The notes beneath the pieces are model-generated. The model was given only the letters and a program-made list of their open reading frames with translations, had not been told where the DNA came from and did not search any database. DNA of 64,000 nt from positions 145,224-209,223 of the forward strand of contig NZ_JASFYG010000002.1 in assembly GCF_030055435.1 (NCBI RefSeq). The letters run 5' to 3'. Positions 47,585-56,524 of this stretch are shown here, in pieces. The stretch comes from Methanothermobacter sp. Its GTDB lineage: Archaea > Methanobacteriota > Methanobacteria > Methanobacteriales > Methanothermobacteraceae. The stretch's first letter is position 1. The number at the start of each line of letters is the position of its first letter. Made by a program: the position numbers and the translations under genes.

Positions 47585-48988
47585 ATGGAGATTGTCAAGA
47601 GGAACGCCACTGTGATATTGACCATTCTACCTCCGATCTTTGCATTCCTCCTCCCACTCTTACCATCCCTGAAGTACAGCACCCCCCTTACATGGGATAT
47701 CTATTACCACGCACATAACTCTATGCTTTATATGGAGAGGGGCATCGTGTTCTGGGATCCACTTACATGTGCCCCTTACGGGAGACCAATCTGTTATCCA
47801 CCCCTTTTCCATATAATGCTGACTCTCCTTGTTAAAATCACTGGCCTTGGCTTTTTAACTGTGGCAAGATCCATACAGCCTGTGATGGCATTTATGATTA
47901 TTCTGTCATTTTCTTATATTGCAGGAAGGCTCTACGGATCTCTGACAGGATTTTTGACCGGAATGCTTTCAATTTCAAGCCCATTCCTCTTAAGGATAAT
48001 CATGCCCATTCCAGAATCCCTGGCCATGATATTTGTGCCCTTTTTTGTTTATGGTTATTGCATTTCCATGGAAAATGATTCTAAAATTTATCCAGTCTTC
48101 ACTGGCCTAATTTTTGGCATTCTGATGTTAACACACCTCTTATCCGCCTCAATGGCCCTTGCAGTGGTTTTAATCTCAACTCTGGCTTCCAGAATCTTTA
48201 GGCACTCCATAAAACCTGGAAATCTCATGGTGATTATCCTAACAGGTTTCATACTGGCGATGATCTGGTATGCGCCTCTTCTACTTAAATATGGGTTTTT
48301 CTTCAGGCCACCACCGGCAGATCCACTTTCCAGTGGGGGGTCTCTGAACCATTTAGGGGCGTTGCTCACAGTGCTTGCACTTACAGGGTTAATCTGTGCA
48401 CTTAAAAGAAGGGAGAGGAGTGATATCCTGATGGCAAGCTGGTTCATATTTGTCCTGGCTCTGAGTGCCGGTTACACTGTGGGATTGAAGGTCCTATCAG
48501 ATAGGATACTGTACTTCGCACTCTTCCCTGCGGCAGCAATGGGGGCCAGCATATTCAATTCAATGAAGGTGGCTGATAGTAGGTGGCCTGTTTATGTTCT
48601 GGTTTTTTTCATCTCAGTTTACTCCCTGTGCAGCGGTTATGGAATTGCAAGCACCGTGAAGCCGGAGGTTTCCGAATCTGAACTGGAAGTAGCCCAGTGG
48701 TTCAAATATAATGGGGACCATAAAACCGTTGTCGTGTCTGATTACCATATTCAGCCTTTAATCGTTTCTATTGCAGGGCAACCGGTATCTGCAGGTGGCT
48801 ACGCCCCGGGATCTAGAGGCACGATTGATGCCAGGAAATACACCGTCACCCTTGAGTATACAGAGGATGACATCAGAATGGATAGGGTAGGTTATATAAT
48901 TCTTGACACTAAAAACAGAAAAACACCCCCGTATTCACGGAAGGTCTACAGAAATAGGGACTTTGTGGTGTATAGGGTGGAAGTTTAG
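47585..48988 (+). CDS. Polytopic membrane protein, GT-C glycosyltransferase-like
   Basis: 467 residues with about 10 membrane segments. An early loop has a D-I-Y-Y-H segment followed by D-P-L and R-P-I-C-Y-P-P, resembling the first extracellular loop of GT-C transferases such as oligosaccharyltransferase or ArnT-like enzymes that use dolichol-linked donors. The ~100-residue C-terminal part is soluble. A GT-C role is inference. The start ATG 47585 follows GGGGATACCC; ATG 47561 is possible. It diverges from cab with starts only ~50 nt apart. Confidence 0.65.
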   Translation: MEIVKRNATVILTILPPIFAFLLPLLPSLKYSTPLTWDIYYHAHNSMLYMERGIVFWDPLTCAPYGRPICYPPLFHIMLTLLVKITGLGFLTVARSIQPVMAFMIILSFSYIAGRLYGSLTGFLTGMLSISSPFLLRIIMPIPESLAMIFVPFFVYGYCISMENDSKIYPVFTGLIFGILMLTHLLSASMALAVVLISTLASRIFRHSIKPGNLMVIILTGFILAMIWYAPLLLKYGFFFRPPPADPLSSGGSLNHLGALLTVLALTGLICALKRRERSDILMASWFIFVLALSAGYTVGLKVLSDRILYFALFPAAAMGASIFNSMKVADSRWPVYVLVFFISVYSLCSGYGIASTVKPEVSESELEVAQWFKYNGDHKTVVVSDYHIQPLIVSIAGQPVSAGGYAPGSRGTIDARKYTVTLEYTEDDIRMDRVGYIILDTKNRKTPPYSRKVYRNRDFVVYRVEV

Positions 48989-49061
48989 AATATCTTGCAG
49001 TTTATGTGTGGAAGTCTATTGAGCTCCTTTGCAATCAATAATCATACATGAGGTTATAAAA

Positions 49062-50435
49062 ATGAAAAGGCTTTTCGGTACATTTGGTGTTAGGAGACTT
49101 GCAAATGAGGTTTTAACACCTGAATTTGCATCTAAACTTGCAGCGGCATATGGTTCCATTGTAGATGGTAAAATCGCTGTTGGAGGGGATACAAGGACAT
49201 CCACGGTCATGATAAAAAATGCAGTTATATCAGGCCTCCTATCAAGTGGATGCGATGTTGTTGATCTGGGAATACTGCCAACACCGGCGGTCCAGTATGC
49301 GGTGAGGAATTACTATGAGGGGGGTGTTATCGTAACCGCTTCCCACAATCCCCCAGAGTACAATGGCATAAAATTCGTTGACGCTGACGGTATAGGTATC
49401 CCGGATGATATGGAGGAGGAAATAGAGGATATATTCTTCCAGGAAAAATTTAAGAGGGCTTCATGGGATGAGATGGGTCATCTAACAGTTAACCAGGGCA
49501 TAATAGATGAGTACCAGGAGGAGGTTATAAAGAGGGTTGATGCAGAGGCCATCAGAAAGAGAAACTTCAGGGTAGTTGTGGACTGCGGTTGCGGCGCCGG
49601 ATCCTACACAATGCCCTACATCCTCAGGAAACTGGGCTGCAGTGTTGTGACCCTTAATTCCCAGCCTGATGGGTTTTTCCCTGGCCGTGACCCTGAACCT
49701 GTCCCTGAGAACCTCTCTGAGCTCATGGAGACTGTCAGATCAACGGGGGCTGATCTGGGGATAGCCCATGATGGCGACGCCGATAGAACAATATGTATAG
49801 ATGAGAAGGGCCAGTTTGTCCTCGGTGATAGGACCTTCGCCCTTGTTGAGAAGAGGATGCTTCAGGAGAACGCTGGCGGAATAATAGTTACGACAGTTGC
49901 GACATCCTCAGCAATATATGACGTGGCAGAGGAGAATAATGGTGAGGTGATAACAACCGCTGTGGGGGACCTCCTTGTGGCCAGAAAACTTAAAGAGACA
50001 GGGGGCCTTTTTGGAGGCGAGGAGAATGGTGGCTTGATATTTCCTGACTTTGTATATGGGAGGGATGCCGCCCTTACAGCCGCAAAAATCCTTGAGATAA
50101 TGGCACATGAAGGAAGGCCCCTCTCTGAACTTGTATCAGAGCTGCCATCATATTACTCCGAGAAAAAGAAGATAAAATGTCCCGATGAAATCAAGGGGGA
50201 TGTCATGAAACTGGTGACTGAAATGGTGAAGAGTGAACCGGGTGTTAGAGATATAGATACAACTGATGGCGTTAAAATCTTCAGGGATAATGGTTGGGTT
50301 ATAATAAGGCCTTCGGGCACGGAACCAATATTCAGATGCTTTGCGGAGTCTGATACACAGGAGAATGCCACTAAAATGGCGGAATGGGGAATATCCCTTG
50401 TGAGAGAAGCTATTGATAAACTTGAAAATGCTTAG
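49062..50435 (+). CDS. Phosphohexomutase (phosphoglucosamine/phosphomannomutase family), copy A
   Basis: 457 residues from ATG 49062 (TGAGG upstream). The active-site Ser loop T-A-S-H-N-P-P, the metal-binding D-G-D-A-D-R and the sugar-binding G-E-E-N-G-G are intact, so it should interconvert hexose 1- and 6-phosphates. Substrate (mannose, glucose or glucosamine phosphate) is not decided by sequence. Bases 49635-49783 are identical to a tract in the paralog at 55180-56523. Its stop overlaps the stop of the convergent ASCH-TPR gene. Confidence 0.88.
   Translation: MKRLFGTFGVRRLANEVLTPEFASKLAAAYGSIVDGKIAVGGDTRTSTVMIKNAVISGLLSSGCDVVDLGILPTPAVQYAVRNYYEGGVIVTASHNPPEYNGIKFVDADGIGIPDDMEEEIEDIFFQEKFKRASWDEMGHLTVNQGIIDEYQEEVIKRVDAEAIRKRNFRVVVDCGCGAGSYTMPYILRKLGCSVVTLNSQPDGFFPGRDPEPVPENLSELMETVRSTGADLGIAHDGDADRTICIDEKGQFVLGDRTFALVEKRMLQENAGGIIVTTVATSSAIYDVAEENNGEVITTAVGDLLVARKLKETGGLFGGEENGGLIFPDFVYGRDAALTAAKILEIMAHEGRPLSELVSELPSYYSEKKKIKCPDEIKGDVMKLVTEMVKSEPGVRDIDTTDGVKIFRDNGWVIIRPSGTEPIFRCFAESDTQENATKMAEWGISLVREAIDKLENA
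49635..49783 (+). repeat. 149-bp identical tract, copy in phosphohexomutase A
   Basis: Perfectly identical in inverse orientation to 55802-55950 in the paralogous gene. It encodes the metal-binding region from a G-C-S-V-V-T strand to D-G-D-A-D. The flanks diverge sharply at both borders. Confidence 0.9.
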
Positions 50436-51565
50436 AGGTTTTCAAGGCACTCCTCCCGGAGTATCTCCGCATCCTCATTTTCAGGGTTTAACTGGAGGGC
50501 CCTGTTGAATGAGTCCAGGGCCTCCTCAAATCTTTCAAGTTCCAGCAGCGCAACACCAAGGTTGGTCCAGTAGACATCATTCTCTGGATCCATTTCAATG
50601 GCCCTTCTGTAGCATTCAACGGCCTCATCAAATCTTTCAAGCTCAAGAAGGGCGTTGCCCTTGCGATTCCAGAGATTGGGGTCCTGTTCATCTTCAAGAA
50701 CCAGTTCAAGGGCATTGTTGTAGGATTCAAGGGCATCCTCTGTCCTTCCCAGTTCTGAGAGCAGGTTTCCCCTTGCGGTCCATAATTCAGCATTCCGGGG
50801 GTCCCTTTCAATTGCCTTCTCATAGAATTCAAGGGCTTCAAAAGGTTTTTCAGCCACCTCGAGCATAACACCCCTCCAGTAAAGCAGGGCAGGGTCATGG
50901 GGCCTTATCTTCAGCGCCCTTGAACTTGCCTCAAGCGCCTTATCCACGTCACCGGCATTAAGGAGGGTTATGGCCATGTTGTTCCATATATACGGATTTT
51001 CAGGATCTATTCTTATGGCTTTCCTGTAGTTTTCAAGGGCTTCATCGAATCTCCCAAGCCTTGTGAGATTGTCCGCCAGTCTGTTGAGCACGTAAACATC
51101 TTCAGGGTCGATTCGCAGGGCTGCAGTGTAACACAGGCGGGACTTATTGAATTTTCCTGAATCAAAGAGTATGTCAGCCCTCCTGGTTATCATGGCCTTT
51201 TCATCGATCTTTTTACCCTCCCATTCCTCTACCGGAAGCTTCCTGAACCTTATAACCTGGAATTCGGTTTCATCATCCACATCACCCTGATACATCCTTT
51301 TGAATTCTTCCTCCAGTTCTCTGGCATCCCTGAAACCATCCTCCCTTGCCAGCGCATCGTTTTTCCTGAGCTCACCGAAACTGACGGTTTCAACGTCTGT
51401 GACCACTGCCTCGAATACCTTCTCACGGTCCTTGGAGACAAGGTTCCAGTAACAGTGAAGGCGATCACCTACCTTGAGGGGTCTTTTCCATTTACGGCGT
51501 ATGGTCATGGTCCTTTTTCCTGTTACAAGGTCAATGTCCCTGCTGCTGAATGATAGTATGGGCAA
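50432..51565 (-). CDS. ASCH-like domain fused to TPR repeats
   Basis: 377 residues from TTG 51565 (GGGGGAG before it). Residues ~1-115 look like an ASCH/PUA-type barrel (G-K-R-T-M-T-I-R-R-K-W, V-G-D-R-L-H-C-Y-W). The remainder holds about six tetratricopeptide repeats (A-x3-Y-x2-A-I-x-I-D-P-E-x3 pattern), so the protein would pair a nucleic-acid-like module with a protein-binding superhelix. Function unknown. It is downstream of the nrdG-like gene on the same strand. Confidence 0.7.
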   Translation of the reverse strand: MPILSFSSRDIDLVTGKRTMTIRRKWKRPLKVGDRLHCYWNLVSKDREKVFEAVVTDVETVSFGELRKNDALAREDGFRDARELEEEFKRMYQGDVDDETEFQVIRFRKLPVEEWEGKKIDEKAMITRRADILFDSGKFNKSRLCYTAALRIDPEDVYVLNRLADNLTRLGRFDEALENYRKAIRIDPENPYIWNNMAITLLNAGDVDKALEASSRALKIRPHDPALLYWRGVMLEVAEKPFEALEFYEKAIERDPRNAELWTARGNLLSELGRTEDALESYNNALELVLEDEQDPNLWNRKGNALLELERFDEAVECYRRAIEMDPENDVYWTNLGVALLELERFEEALDSFNRALQLNPENEDAEILREECLENL

Positions 51566-51583
51566 TTTGGTATCTCCCCCCGA

Positions 51584-52288
51584 TTATTGAATTTCTTCCT
51601 CTCCGAATTCCTCGGTGCGTATCTTAACCTTCCTGAAATATTTTTTGATCTTGAGTGCAAGTTCCCTGAGCATTCGTGGTGATGGGGGCTCAAGGTCCTT
51701 CAATTTTTCATCCAGGACCACCCTGTTCCTGAACTGCTGGATAACGTAGATGTCACAGTCTATGGACTCTGCGATAATCTTAAGGTCCTCCTCGTCCATG
51801 AGGCCCGGCACAAAGGTTGTACGGCATTCAACAGTAACATCTGAGCCTGCAAGAAGACGGAGGCTCTCCCTAACACCATCACATCTCGCACCGGCTAGTT
51901 CCCTGTAACGGTGGAAGGGGGCCTTCACATCCACTGCAACATAATCAAGCAAGGGCAGCAACCTCCGGAGGGCCCCAGGGGAGTAGCCATTGGTGTCAAG
52001 TTTTGTATGGAGCCCCAGGGAACGCGCGTGCCGCAGTACTACCTCAACATCGTCCACCTGGAGGAGGGGCTCGCCACCACTCACCACGACGGCATCAACA
52101 AAGTCGGCGTATTTTTCCATATCCTTCAGGATATCTGAGAGATCAGCTTCCACACCACCGTCTATGAGTTCAGGGTTATGGCAGTAGGGGCACCTGAAGT
52201 TACAACCCCCCGTGAATATCACAAGGGAGAGTTTACGTGGATATTCAAGGGTTGAAACTGCCATTGAACCTATTTTCATTGAAATCAC
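51584..52288 (-). CDS. Radical-SAM activating enzyme, NrdG-type
   Basis: 234 residues. C-N-F-R-C-P-Y-C (CxxxCxxC) and the S-G-G-E-P-L SAM loop identify a radical-SAM activase of the anaerobic ribonucleotide reductase / pyruvate formate-lyase activase group. The only glycyl-radical enzyme in the window is NrdD at 1388-3703, so it is the likely partner. The GTG 52288 start overlaps the hisC stop (GTGA). Confidence 0.85.
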   Translation of the reverse strand: MISMKIGSMAVSTLEYPRKLSLVIFTGGCNFRCPYCHNPELIDGGVEADLSDILKDMEKYADFVDAVVVSGGEPLLQVDDVEVVLRHARSLGLHTKLDTNGYSPGALRRLLPLLDYVAVDVKAPFHRYRELAGARCDGVRESLRLLAGSDVTVECRTTFVPGLMDEEDLKIIAESIDCDIYVIQQFRNRVVLDEKLKDLEPPSPRMLRELALKIKKYFRKVKIRTEEFGEEEIQ

Positions 52289-53385
52289 GAAATGATCTCG
52301 GCGAGAACCTCAAGGAACCGTTTATCCTCCTCAAGGGTTCCAACACTCACCCTTATCCAGTACTCATCGAGACCTGAAAATGAGGTACAGTCCCTCACGA
52401 TGATCCCTCTCCTGAGGAGCTCCTCTGCAAGTTCAGCGGCGGTTTTACCAGTACCCCTCACATCAATGAGGATGTAGTTTGCATATGATTCAAATACTCT
52501 GAGGCTTTCAAAATTTTTAAGTTTCTCATACAGGTATTCCCGGCTCCTTATGGAGTACTCTGCGGATTTTTCAAGGTATCCCCTGTCCTGTAGGGTTGCG
52601 AGGGCCGCTGCATGGGATAGCCTTGTGAGACTGAATACGGGTTTAACCCGGTGCATGTACTCTATAACCTCGGGGCTTCCAAGGCCGTAACCTATCCTCA
52701 TCCCTGCAAGACCCATAACCTTCGAGAAGGTCCTCATTATAAAGATGTTCTCATGGTCAGATAAGAGGTCCACGTTGCTGACACCTGCAAATTCGAAGTA
52801 GGCTTCGTCAACAACCACAAGGGCGTCTGTGGACTCTGCAACAGCCTTTATCTCTTTCTTATCTATAAGACCTCCTGTGGGGTTGTTGGGTGTGCAGAGA
52901 AAGACCAGGCGGGTTGAGTCATCAATCGCATCAAGGACCGATTCAAGGTCAAGGCGGTTCTCCTCAACATCCCACCGTGCATGAACTGGCCTTGCATCAT
53001 GTGCCTGGAGGGTGTATTCATAGTACATGTATGATGGCATCGGCACAACGAAGGCGTCTCCAGGGTCAATGAATGTTTTACCCAGTACCTCAATGATCTC
53101 ATCTGCGCCGTCACCACCCACTATGACCTGGTCTCCATCTACGCCTGCATAATCTGCTATAGCATCATAAAGATCTTCAAGGTTTGATTCAGGGTACCTG
53201 TGGGCGGATTGAAGTTCCCCTTCCATCGCCTTCACTGCGGCTGGCGATGGACCTAGGGGGTTCTCATTGGACCCCAGCTTGATTATATCACTCTCTTTAA
53301 GGCCATAATTCTCTGCTATTTCCTTTATGGATCTTCCAGGTATATATGGCTCCATTTTATGAATTACTGGACGAACTCTGACCAT
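52285..53385 (-). CDS. hisC: Histidinol-phosphate aminotransferase
   Basis: 366 residues, PLP fold-type I aminotransferase. The Schiff-base Lys is in F-S-K-V-M-G-L-A-G-M-R-I-G-Y-G and the N-N-P-T-G motif is present. The size and overall pattern are those of HisC, which makes histidinol phosphate; some archaeal homologs may also act on other amino acids. ATG 53385 follows a GTGAT site; TTG 53400 has none. Confidence 0.88.
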   Translation of the reverse strand: MVRVRPVIHKMEPYIPGRSIKEIAENYGLKESDIIKLGSNENPLGPSPAAVKAMEGELQSAHRYPESNLEDLYDAIADYAGVDGDQVIVGGDGADEIIEVLGKTFIDPGDAFVVPMPSYMYYEYTLQAHDARPVHARWDVEENRLDLESVLDAIDDSTRLVFLCTPNNPTGGLIDKKEIKAVAESTDALVVVDEAYFEFAGVSNVDLLSDHENIFIMRTFSKVMGLAGMRIGYGLGSPEVIEYMHRVKPVFSLTRLSHAAALATLQDRGYLEKSAEYSIRSREYLYEKLKNFESLRVFESYANYILIDVRGTGKTAAELAEELLRRGIIVRDCTSFSGLDEYWIRVSVGTLEEDKRFLEVLAEIIS

Positions 53386-53431
53386 AGAATCACTCTTCAA
53401 CCATGTTTACAGTTATAGGTCTGCTTGGTTT

Positions 53432-53896
53432 TCAGTCTTCATATTCCTGCGCCAGGTGGAAGTACCTCTCTGCATTCTCCCTTATGGACTCTATCTCATC
53501 ATCATTGAGCTCCCTAACAGCCCTTGCGGGTACCCCCACGATGAGACTTCCAGGCGGGAAACTTTTACCTGAGGTGACAACCGCACCTGCACCAACAATT
53601 GAATTTTCAGCCACGAGGGCCCCGTTGAGTATGGTTGAATTCATGCCAACCAGCACATTATCCTGTATGGTGCACCCATGGAGAACCGCAGCGTGACCCA
53701 CAGAAACATGGTTTCCCACCTTCACCGGGTAACCGCTGCTTGTATGGACAACACAGTTATCCTGGATATTGGACCGGTATCCGATCCTTATAGGTTCTAT
53801 GTCACCCCTCAAAACAGCGTTGTACCATACAGATGAGCCATCACCTATCTCCACGTCCCCGATTATTCTGGCGCCTTCAAATACATGGTAAGACAC
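53432..53896 (-). CDS. Gamma-carbonic-anhydrase-like left-handed beta-helix protein
   Basis: 154 residues of hexapeptide repeats (I/V-G-x4). The three metal-ligand His positions of gamma carbonic anhydrases are kept in V-V-H-T-S-S and G-H-A-A-V-L-H-G. Enzymes of this size often act as bacterial-type gamma-CA homologs, but activity cannot be assumed. Start is GTG 53896, after GGTGGTTC. It lies 13 nt from the GlmU-like gene on the same strand. Confidence 0.82.
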   Translation of the reverse strand: MSYHVFEGARIIGDVEIGDGSSVWYNAVLRGDIEPIRIGYRSNIQDNCVVHTSSGYPVKVGNHVSVGHAAVLHGCTIQDNVLVGMNSTILNGALVAENSIVGAGAVVTSGKSFPPGSLIVGVPARAVRELNDDEIESIRENAERYFHLAQEYED

Positions 53897-53909
53897 AGTA
53901 GAACCACCA

Positions 53910-55175
53910 TCAGTCCCTTATAATGTACTCCTGTTTGAGTATAACAAGTTTATCAGAGGGCACATCCTCGTATATGACGCAGCCGGCACCGATACGGGAA
54001 CCCTTCCCAACCTTGACACCGGGATTGAAGCTTGAGTTTATACCGGTCTTCACACCATCACCGAAAACTGCTCCAAGCTTCCTGCGACCCGTGTCCACCG
54101 ACTCCTCCTTAACCCTCATATGCACAGAACCATCATCAAAACGCAGATTGGCTATATTGGTACCGGCTGCTATGTTGCACTCTGCCCCTATGACGGAGTC
54201 ACCCACATAGCTGAGATGGTTGACGTTGGTACCATCCATTATGATGGAATTCTTGATCTCAACAGCATTGCCGATGCTCACATTGTCCCCTATACATGTA
54301 TGGGCACGGAGGTAACAGTTGGGTCCAATGTCGCAGTCTCTACCAATGTAAACAGGGCCCTGGATGTAGGTACCCGACCTTATAATGCTTCCATCACCCA
54401 CCACCACCGGACCGTGGATGGTCACACCCTCCTCCACCTTTCCATGGATGGCTCCTTCAAGGCCATTCATGAGCTTTTCACTGGCATCCAGGAGCTCCCA
54501 TGGCCTTCCAACATCTATCCACTCCCTCTCTGATACTATGGCCCTTACTGGGAGGTCATCCCTCACTTGCATCATTATGGTATCCGTTATCTCATACTCT
54601 CCCCGAGGGGAAAGGGGAGTCTGTTTTATGTAATCAAAGACAGCCGGACTGAACACATATATGCCAGTATTTATGAGGTTACCTGCATCAACATCAGGGG
54701 ATGGTTTTTCGATTATATTCCGCACACGGTCCCCTTCAAGTTTGACAGCCCCAAAGGAACTGGGGTCGGGAACTTCACGGAGAACCATCAGTGTTTCGGG
54801 TTTCATATCACTGTAGGTGGATATCAGATCATCCACAAGCTGTGGATCAATTATAACGTCGCCATTTAGGACTATGAACTCGTCACTCACCATACCTTCG
54901 GCCTGAGCTATTGCATGGGCTGTTCCAAGGCGTTCATCCTGTTTCACGTAGCTTATATTGACCCCAAATTCGGATCCGTCACCGAAATGGGACCTAACCA
55001 CCTCCTCACGGTAACCGGTTATCATGATTATCTCACTGACACCATTATCTCTTAGGGCATTTACACTGTACTCCACCATGGGTTTGCCTGCAACCGGCAG
55101 CATGGTCTTGGGCCTTGTAAGTGTGAGTGGCCGCATTCTTGTACCCTCACCAGCAGTTAGGACAACAGCCTCCAT
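53910..55175 (-). CDS. glmU: Bifunctional sugar-1-phosphate nucleotidylyltransferase/acetyltransferase (GlmU-like)
   Basis: 421 residues. Residues 1-230 are a nucleotidyltransferase (L-T-A-G-E-G-T-R-M-R-P, with P-K-T-M-L-P). Residues ~245-420 are a left-handed beta helix of acetyltransferase type. Archaeal relatives make UDP-GlcNAc from GlcN 1-phosphate. ATG 55175 is preceded by GGGTGATG, which contains the stop of the upstream mutase gene, so they are tightly coupled. Confidence 0.88.
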   Translation of the reverse strand: MEAVVLTAGEGTRMRPLTLTRPKTMLPVAGKPMVEYSVNALRDNGVSEIIMITGYREEVVRSHFGDGSEFGVNISYVKQDERLGTAHAIAQAEGMVSDEFIVLNGDVIIDPQLVDDLISTYSDMKPETLMVLREVPDPSSFGAVKLEGDRVRNIIEKPSPDVDAGNLINTGIYVFSPAVFDYIKQTPLSPRGEYEITDTIMMQVRDDLPVRAIVSEREWIDVGRPWELLDASEKLMNGLEGAIHGKVEEGVTIHGPVVVGDGSIIRSGTYIQGPVYIGRDCDIGPNCYLRAHTCIGDNVSIGNAVEIKNSIIMDGTNVNHLSYVGDSVIGAECNIAAGTNIANLRFDDGSVHMRVKEESVDTGRRKLGAVFGDGVKTGINSSFNPGVKVGKGSRIGAGCVIYEDVPSDKLVILKQEYIIRD

Positions 55176-55179
55176 ATCA

Positions 55180-56523
55180 TCACCCTATCATATTTTCAAG
55201 GTAAGCACGGGTCTTCTCATGGATCTGACGGGCCTCCTCCTCGGTCTTACCCTCAAGGGTTATCCTTATATAGGGTTCTGTCCCTGAGGGTCTTACAAGA
55301 ACCCAGCTTCCATCCTTCATCGATATTCGAACCCCGTCTATAGTATTGATCTCTGCAGCGTCGGTGAACTCATGGCTGAGTTCAGAGGCCACCCTCTCCA
55401 TTACGGGCCCCTTCTTATCATCGGGGCATGGAATTTTATCCCTTATATTGGGGTAGGATGGGACCTCATCCAGGAGCATCGAGAGGGGGCCCTTCCGTGA
55501 GATGAGCTCGGCCACCCTGAGGGCTGAGAGTATCCCATCGGGGCACATGCAGAAGTCGGGGTGCAGCCAGGTCCCTGATGGTTCTCCTCCGAAATTAGCG
55601 CCCTCCTCTGCGATGGAGTTTGCCACATGAACGTCACCCACCCGTGTCCTTATGACCTGACCGCAGTCTCCAAGGCATTCATCCACACAGAGGGATGCAT
55701 CCACAGTTGTGATGATCTTGCCCCCTATCTCCCTTGCCATGAGGGCCAGGAGTTTATCGAAACTTGCGAACCTTCCCCTGTCATCCACCGCCACCATCCT
55801 GTCGGCGTCGCCATCATGGGCTATCCCCAGATCAGCCCCCGTTGATCTGACAGTCTCCATGAGCTCAGAGAGGTTCTCAGGGACAGGTTCAGGGTCACGG
55901 CCAGGGAAAAACCCATCAGGCTGGGAATTAAGGGTCACAACACTGCAGCCGGCCATCCTGAATATGAGCGGTGATAGGTGGGAGGCTGCACCGCAGCCAC
56001 AGTCAATTACCACCTTGAGGGGTTTTTCTATATTGACCATTCCAGCGACGGCATCAGCATAGTCATCCCTGAGGTCAGCTTCCTTCACTGAGCCGAGGCC
56101 ATCCCATCCCCTCATCTTAAATTCTCTGGAATGAATGATTGATTCTATGATGCGTTCCTGTGATGGGCTGTAGGCCATTCCATCTGGGTTCCAGAGCTTT
56201 ATGCCATTGTAGGGTGCGGGGTTGTGGGATGCTGTTATCATTACACCGGCGTCGGCACCCAGCCTTGAAGTGGCGTAACCAACAAGGGGTGTTGGCACCA
56301 TTCCGAGTCTGATGACGTCACAGCCACACTCGATTATCCCTGCAATCAGGGCACTTTCAAGGAGCTGGCTGGATGTTCTCGTGTCATAGCCAACAACGAC
56401 CTTACCCCCTCCTAGGTGGGTTGCAAGGGCCCTTCCAACATCCACCGCAAGTTCAAGCGTCACCTTCTCCCCAAAGCGACCCCTTATGCCAGATGTCCCG
56501 AATAATCGCTTTTTCTGCTTCAT
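55180..56523 (-). CDS. glmM: Phosphoglucosamine mutase-like phosphohexomutase, copy B
   Basis: 447 residues. T-S-G-I-R-G start, catalytic T-A-S-H-N-P-A and metal-binding D-G-D-A-D-R are intact. Direct coupling to glmU suggests conversion of GlcN 6-phosphate to GlcN 1-phosphate. It shares a 149-bp identical tract (55802-55950) with the mutase at 49062-50435, though the rest of the two proteins is only moderately similar. It begins 1 nt after the apgM stop. Confidence 0.87.
   Translation of the reverse strand: MKQKKRLFGTSGIRGRFGEKVTLELAVDVGRALATHLGGGKVVVGYDTRTSSQLLESALIAGIIECGCDVIRLGMVPTPLVGYATSRLGADAGVMITASHNPAPYNGIKLWNPDGMAYSPSQERIIESIIHSREFKMRGWDGLGSVKEADLRDDYADAVAGMVNIEKPLKVVIDCGCGAASHLSPLIFRMAGCSVVTLNSQPDGFFPGRDPEPVPENLSELMETVRSTGADLGIAHDGDADRMVAVDDRGRFASFDKLLALMAREIGGKIITTVDASLCVDECLGDCGQVIRTRVGDVHVANSIAEEGANFGGEPSGTWLHPDFCMCPDGILSALRVAELISRKGPLSMLLDEVPSYPNIRDKIPCPDDKKGPVMERVASELSHEFTDAAEINTIDGVRISMKDGSWVLVRPSGTEPYIRITLEGKTEEEARQIHEKTRAYLENMIG
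55802..55950 (-). repeat. 149-bp identical tract, copy in phosphohexomutase B
   Basis: Inverse-orientation identical partner of 49635-49783. The ends coincide with abrupt loss of similarity, as expected for a conversion tract. Confidence 0.9.
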
Positions 56524-56524
56524 T

